A DNA stretch of 64,000 nt, taken from Piscinibacter defluvii. Its GTDB lineage: Bacteria > Pseudomonadota > Gammaproteobacteria > Burkholderiales > Burkholderiaceae_C. Of this stretch, positions 60,061 through 64,000 are shown piece after piece. Positions within the stretch are counted from its first letter, which is position 1, and every line of letters starts with the position of its first letter. The notes under the pieces were generated by a model, which was given only the letters and a program-made list of their open reading frames with translations, was not told the origin of the DNA and ran no database searches. A program made the translations under genes and the position numbers. Location of the stretch: positions 79,560-143,559 of the forward strand of contig NZ_RCHJ01000020.1 in the NCBI RefSeq assembly GCF_004011805.1. Reading direction: 5' to 3'.

Positions 60061-60081
60061 GAGGCGGCTCGGCGGCCGGTC

Positions 60082-60843
60082 ATGATCTCCTTCAGCGAAG
60101 CCCAGATCCTGGGCTGGCTGACGCCCGTGCTGTGGCCCTTCCTGCGCGTGCTGGCGCTGTTCGGCTCGCTGCCGGTGTTCGCGCAGCGCAGCGTGCCGAT
60201 GCGCGTGCGCGTGGCGCTGGCCTTCGGGGTGGCGTTGTGTGCCCAGGCCACGCTGCCGGCGCCGCCGGCCATCGCGCTGGATTCGGCCCTCGCGCTGCTG
60301 GTGGTGCTGCAGCAGCTGGTGATCGGCCTGTCGATGGGCTTCGCGGTGCGCATCGTGTTCGCCGCGGTGGAGTTTGCCGGCGAACTGGTGGGCCTGCAGA
60401 TGGGCCTGAACTTCGCCGGCTTCTTCGACCCCGCCACCGGCGGCCAGACCACCGCGGTGAGCCGCTTCTACGGCGTCACGGTGAGCTGGCTGTTCATCGT
60501 CACCGGCGGCCACCTGCTGGTGATCGCCGGCGTGGTGCAGAGCTTCCACAGCTTCCCGGTGGCGCCCGAGCCGCTCGCCTTCCTGCACTCGGTGCAGCCG
60601 CAGCGCTGGGGCGCCGAGATCTTCGCCACCGGGCTGTGGATCGCGATGCCGCTGGTCGGCATGCTGCTGTTCGTGAACCTGGTGCTGGGCATCGCCTCGC
60701 GCGTGGCGCAGCAGCTCAACATCTTCGCGGTCGGCTTCCCGATCACACTGGGCGTCGGCCTGGTCGGCGTGCTGTTCACGCTGCCGATGCTGCAGGCGCC
60801 GTTCACGATGGCGCTGGAGAGGATGCTGCAGCAGTTCCTATAG
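60082..60843 (+). CDS. fliR: Flagellar export gate protein FliR
   Basis: A 253-residue polytopic membrane protein: WLTPVLWPFLRVLALFGSLP, the GLQMGLNFAGFFDPATGGQT loop and VGFPITLGVGLVGVLFTLPM. It is the third gate component with FliP and FliQ and the last gene of the operon. It is followed by a terminator-like hairpin. Its ribosome site is weak and lies in the repeat-bearing gap. Confidence 0.97.
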   Translation: MISFSEAQILGWLTPVLWPFLRVLALFGSLPVFAQRSVPMRVRVALAFGVALCAQATLPAPPAIALDSALALLVVLQQLVIGLSMGFAVRIVFAAVEFAGELVGLQMGLNFAGFFDPATGGQTTAVSRFYGVTVSWLFIVTGGHLLVIAGVVQSFHSFPVAPEPLAFLHSVQPQRWGAEIFATGLWIAMPLVGMLLFVNLVLGIASRVAQQLNIFAVGFPITLGVGLVGVLFTLPMLQAPFTMALERMLQQFL

Positions 60844-60873
60844 GGCGGAGTCGGATTACCCGACCTCGCCCTT
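60843..60873 (+). terminator. Terminator-like hairpin after fliR
   Basis: GGGCGGAGTCGG (60843-60854) pairs with CCGACCTCGCCC (60860-60871) with one mismatch and one G-U pair, followed by TT. It is plausible as the end of the fli operon, though the T tail is short. Confidence 0.55.
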
Positions 60874-61371
60874 CACGGCGTGCCGGCCCGGCGCAAGGGG
60901 AGCCGGCACCGGCGATCAGACGCCTGAACTTCGAGCTGCGGCCGCCGGATTCCTTCGATCGTTACCTGGTGCTGGACCTGTGACGGGCGCCGCTTGAGGC
61001 TGTCCGCTGTGACACGTTGAGTAGCGAGCACCTCAGCTCTTCTGGGCTTTGGATTTGCGCCACGCGCTGGGACACGACCAGGTGGTTCGGTGACGGGATT
61101 CACCAAGTGAAGCGATGCTGGAGGCGAAGCAGCGCCGACAACGGTCGCCGGCACAGTCGCGCAGATGCGCCCCCCATAGATGTGGGGGGTAAGCAGTCTT
61201 GACGCAACCAACGACGGGCTGCGTCCGGAACTACCTATTGACGCCATGCAAGGCTCAAATGACGCTGCGCGTCGTCCGTCACTGGAACTTTCGGCCCATT
61301 CCCATGGGTTTGCGTCGAACACCCGCTGTCGGACCAAGGCAGCCCAAGCGCGGTCCGCAGGTTGCTGAAGT
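60874..61371. other. Gene-poor 498-bp stretch
   Basis: No convincing gene is seen. Short open frames lack family motifs or good starts. A hairpin CCCCCCA-TAGATG-TGGGGGG lies at 61170-61189. A short segment near 60918-60981 reads as a peptide ending FELRPPDSFDRYLVLDL, possibly a gene remnant. Base composition drops compared with the fli genes. Confidence 0.5.
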
Positions 61372-62520
61372 TTGTCTCCAGTTGGATCGGATCTTGAGGG
61401 GGTTGCCTTGCCATTGCTGATTCGCCTGCCCTTCGACAGCAACGGCCTGTCTGTATTGGTCACCCAAGGCCCAGGGAGTGAGACATCTCATTCCGGGTCG
61501 CTATACAACTCTTGGGACTTCGCCCTCGCCCACGGCGCCAGTGTCCTGGCCGTGGCAGACGGAACGGTCGTGGATGTTCGCGACTCCGTGCAAGACGGCA
61601 GCTCCGTTGCCTTGCCGGACGCGGACGGGGACAAAGATCCGTCAAACGATGATCCTTCACTCGGGTCTGGCGCAATCGGAAACATCGTCACCTTGCGGCA
61701 TGTGATCGACGGTCAGGAGTTCTATTCGACCTACATGCACCTCGCCTACGAAAGTGTTCCCTTGGTGATTGGCGATCAGGTGATCGCCGGCCAAGTCATC
61801 GGCAAGGTAGGAAACACAGGCGCAAGGGATGGAACTCACCTACATCTCCAGGTCGGCTCGGCACTGATGCTCTTCGGTGGCACGGTCTACGGCAATGTCA
61901 CGGGAGACAGCGCGAGTCCGCAATACATTGCTGATGCGAACGAGGGACAGATTGGCATTGTGAGTTTCTCTGGATACGGGACCACGCTTCCGCCCACCGT
62001 CGTGGGCCCTCCGGCAACCTCAGAAGCGGGCCAGAGCGTTACCGGGACGAGTGCGAGCGAGGTGCTCACAGGAGGCGTCGGGCCGGACACCATAGATGGT
62101 CAAGGTGGCAATGACACCATCAACGGCGCAGGCGGCATGGACACGGCCGTCTTCTTCGCCAACCGCGCGGACTTCACGGTCACCACGCTCAGCGGCATCA
62201 CCCAAGTGGTCGGGCTTGCCAGTGCGGGCGGCAACTACGCCTACAGCACCGTTCGGCTGACCAACGTCGAGAACCTGCAGTTTGCCAACACGACCGAGGC
62301 GATCGCGCCGACCAGCAACACCTTGCTGATCGGCACGGTGGGGAACGACTCGCTCATCGGCACCAGCGCCAGCGAGACGATCGATGGCCGAGGCAGCCAC
62401 GACACGATCAACGGCGCAGGCGGCACGGACACGGCCGTCTTCTTCGCCAACCGCGCGGACTTCACGGTCACCACGCTCAGCGGCAAGGCGGCAACTACGC
62501 CTACAGCACCGTTCGGCTGA
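61372..62520 (+). pseudogene. M23 peptidase/RTX 5' part of a frameshifted gene
   Basis: A 382-residue reading with an M23 (lysostaphin-type) metallopeptidase domain: HSGSLYNSWDFALAHGASV supplies His and Asp, and DGTHLHLQV supplies the HxH. RTX calcium-binding repeats follow (GGVGPDTIDGQGGNDTING). It then enters a second copy of a 96-residue segment, in which 28 bases are missing relative to the first copy, and terminates at 62520. Downstream the original protein continues in another frame. No signal peptide is seen; RTX proteins use type I secretion. Starts at TTG 61372, or TTG 61408 with a G-rich site upstream. It may be a real mutation or an assembly error in a repeat. Confidence 0.7.
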
Positions 62521-62545
62521 CCAACGTCGAGAACCTGCAGTTTGC
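62119..62545 (+). repeat. Tandem repeat of about 288 bp, second copy with a 28-bp deletion
   Basis: Segment 62119-62285 (167 bp) recurs at 62407-62545 (139 bp) with near-complete identity. In copy 1, 30 bases (62197-62226) separate AGCGGC from GGCGGCAAC; in copy 2 only two bases (62485-62486) remain, shifting the frame. Confidence 0.85.
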
Positions 62546-64000
62546 GGACCAGACCGTGACTCTTTCAACCGCGGAAGAGATCTTTTCCAGCTTGGGCTAC
62601 TTCACTGCATTGGCAGATCTCGCCAAGGCGGCCTACCACCTGTCGGATTCAGAGGACCTTCACGACGGCCAATCCATCCCTGACCAGCCTTCGATCCCCG
62701 TCCATGGGGACGGGAACAACTACGTCAAGCCCTATGCGGATGATGCGTGGGAACGTGTGCAGCAGACCTGGGACGTTCTGGGCAGTTCAGATCTTGGTCT
62801 GGCGTCCAGTGGAAGCGGCATTCTCGGCACCAATGAGTGGTTCCTGGAGGAAGATGGGATTTACCACTGTGAGAATGCGGCCGCGTTCGCCGTGCGTTGC
62901 GCAGATGCCGTTGTCATCTCGATCCGAGGAACCAATGACAACGATGAACATCCTTACGTCCCGTCGGCCGACTCGCTGAACTGGGTGTCGATGCAATCGC
63001 ACTATGACGAGCTGTCGACGTTTCTGAATGCCGTCGACGACTACGTCACCGACAGGCCAGGGGAAATCACCTCGATCTACGTGACCGGACATAGTCTTGG
63101 CGGTGCCATGGTGCAGAAGTACATGGCCGAGCATGCGCCGTCCTGGTCTTCCACCGTCGCATTGCAGGCATTGACGTTTGCGTCTCCGGCATGGGTATCA
63201 GACTTGCTGCTTGGCGACCCGAGGGTCTTCTGCATTGAGGTAGACGGTGATCCGGTGCCTGACGCTGGCCAGCCCAACGGGTACGTCGTCACCGCACACG
63301 TCGACGGGCTGACAGGGCTGGACGGTACGGCGTTTGAGGGTACCGACTTCCACTCGATGGATCTGTACCGCGAAGTGGCGAGTACGCTGGACGAGGCTCT
63401 CGGCAGGCAGACGACCTCGACGCCGGCCTCTGCAGGCACTCCCTACGTACACGGATTTCTCCGGTCCACCCTTGTTGCTTCAGGTTCCAGCATTGACGTT
63501 GCACTCAGGGGTGCCTCGATCTTCGATCAAGCGACCGGTGAAACCTACACCTGGGGCGACCAGGAAATCGCGCCGCAGTTCTCTCTGGCTTCAGGAAACG
63601 ACAACGTCTTCGCAGAGGGGGACACCGCTGAAGCGGACTACTTCATCGGTGGAGCTGGCCGGGACATACTCGGCGCAGGCACGACCGCGGCGCCGGGCAT
63701 TCTGCTCGGTGGCACCGGCAACGACACCTATGTCGTCGACAACGCCGGCGACCGGATTGTCGAGCGCAGCACCGATTCGAGCGAGATCGACCGCGTGCTG
63801 AGCTCGGTGAACTGGACCCTCGGCGCCAACCTCGAACGGCTCACGCTGACCGGGAGTGCCTCCAACGGCACCGGCAATGTGCTCACGAACCTGATCACCG
63901 GCAACGACTCCGCGAACACGCTCGCCGGTGGCAGCGGCAACGACACGCTCAACGGCAATGCCGGCAACGACACGCTCAACGGCGGTATCGGCACCGACCG
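62487..64000 (+). pseudogene. Lipase/RTX 3' part of the frameshifted gene, runs off the window
   Basis: Reading frame at positions divisible by three is open without stop from 62487 to the window end. It begins GGNYAYSTVRLTNVENLQFA, the direct continuation of the interrupted segment. A class-3-like lipase domain follows: VTGHSLGGAMVQKYM holds the nucleophile Ser (codon 63093), VDGDPVPDA the likely Asp and DFHSMDLYREV the likely His. RTX repeats resume (LLGGTGNDTYVVDNAGDRIV, GGSGNDTLNGNAGNDTLNGG) to the end. Together with the 5' part it would be a peptidase-lipase-RTX secreted protein. The 3' end is outside the window. Confidence 0.75.

Noticed and set aside
60873..61463. A 196-codon minus-strand frame after fliR
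   Set aside because: No family motif, poor start context and unlike its neighbours in composition; not strong enough to call.

Overview
The window is GC-rich, tightly packed DNA from a motile betaproteobacterium, most likely a Burkholderiales member of the Sphaerotilaceae/Comamonadaceae type. This is inferred from codon use, the flagellar gene order (fliE divergent from fliFGHIJK, then fliLMNOPQR), a MobA/MobR-like pair and REP-like intergenic repeats. No rRNA, tRNA, CRISPR array or intact insertion sequence was seen.

Layout. (1) 3-6208, plus strand: a glycan-decoration operon with a two-domain glycosyltransferase whose 5' end lies outside the window, two TylF-type O-methyltransferases, two 2-oxoglutarate-type dioxygenases and a GDP-L-fucose synthase. 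(2) 6169-12284: an RlmN-type radical SAM methyltransferase, a BvgS-like hybrid kinase, a META-domain protein and a chemoreceptor. (3) 12324-18850: two uncharacterised helical proteins divergent from a TIR-STAND-TPR protein that looks like a bacterial NLR. (4) 18855-28658, minus strand: a ten-gene sugar operon with heptose kinase, heptose guanylyltransferase, a heptose isomerase-like protein, a ColD-like 3-dehydratase, a split TPP-dependent enzyme, an epimerase/reductase, a B12-radical SAM protein and two glycosyltransferases. (5) 28892-34424: c-di-GMP and two-component signalling, and a small ArsR-linked ABM/NIPSNAP unit. (6) 34596-39208: a GT2-TPR protein and two GT41 (OGT/SPINDLY-like) proteins. 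(7) 39347-60873: two flagellin genes, separated by a TTC38-like gene, a GST gene and a mobR/mobA-like pair, then fliD, fliS, fliT, a PilZ brake gene, a small ORF, fliE and fliF to fliR. (8) 60874-64000: a gene-poor stretch, then an M23 peptidase/lipase/RTX locus broken by a frameshift and running off the window.

How they fit together. Regions 1, 4 and 6 flank flagellin genes and probably build and attach a modified sugar to flagellin or another surface glycan. The sugar operon pairs GDP-heptose genes with a ColD-type dehydratase that has His in place of the PLP lysine, and with a TPP enzyme split into two very short subunits. This suggests a deoxygenated, perhaps C-branched, heptose. FliA (sigma-28)-type promoters can be read before fliC1, fliD, fliS, the small ORF and the chemoreceptor. 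The TIR-STAND-TPR locus is the best candidate for an undescribed immune or signalling system.
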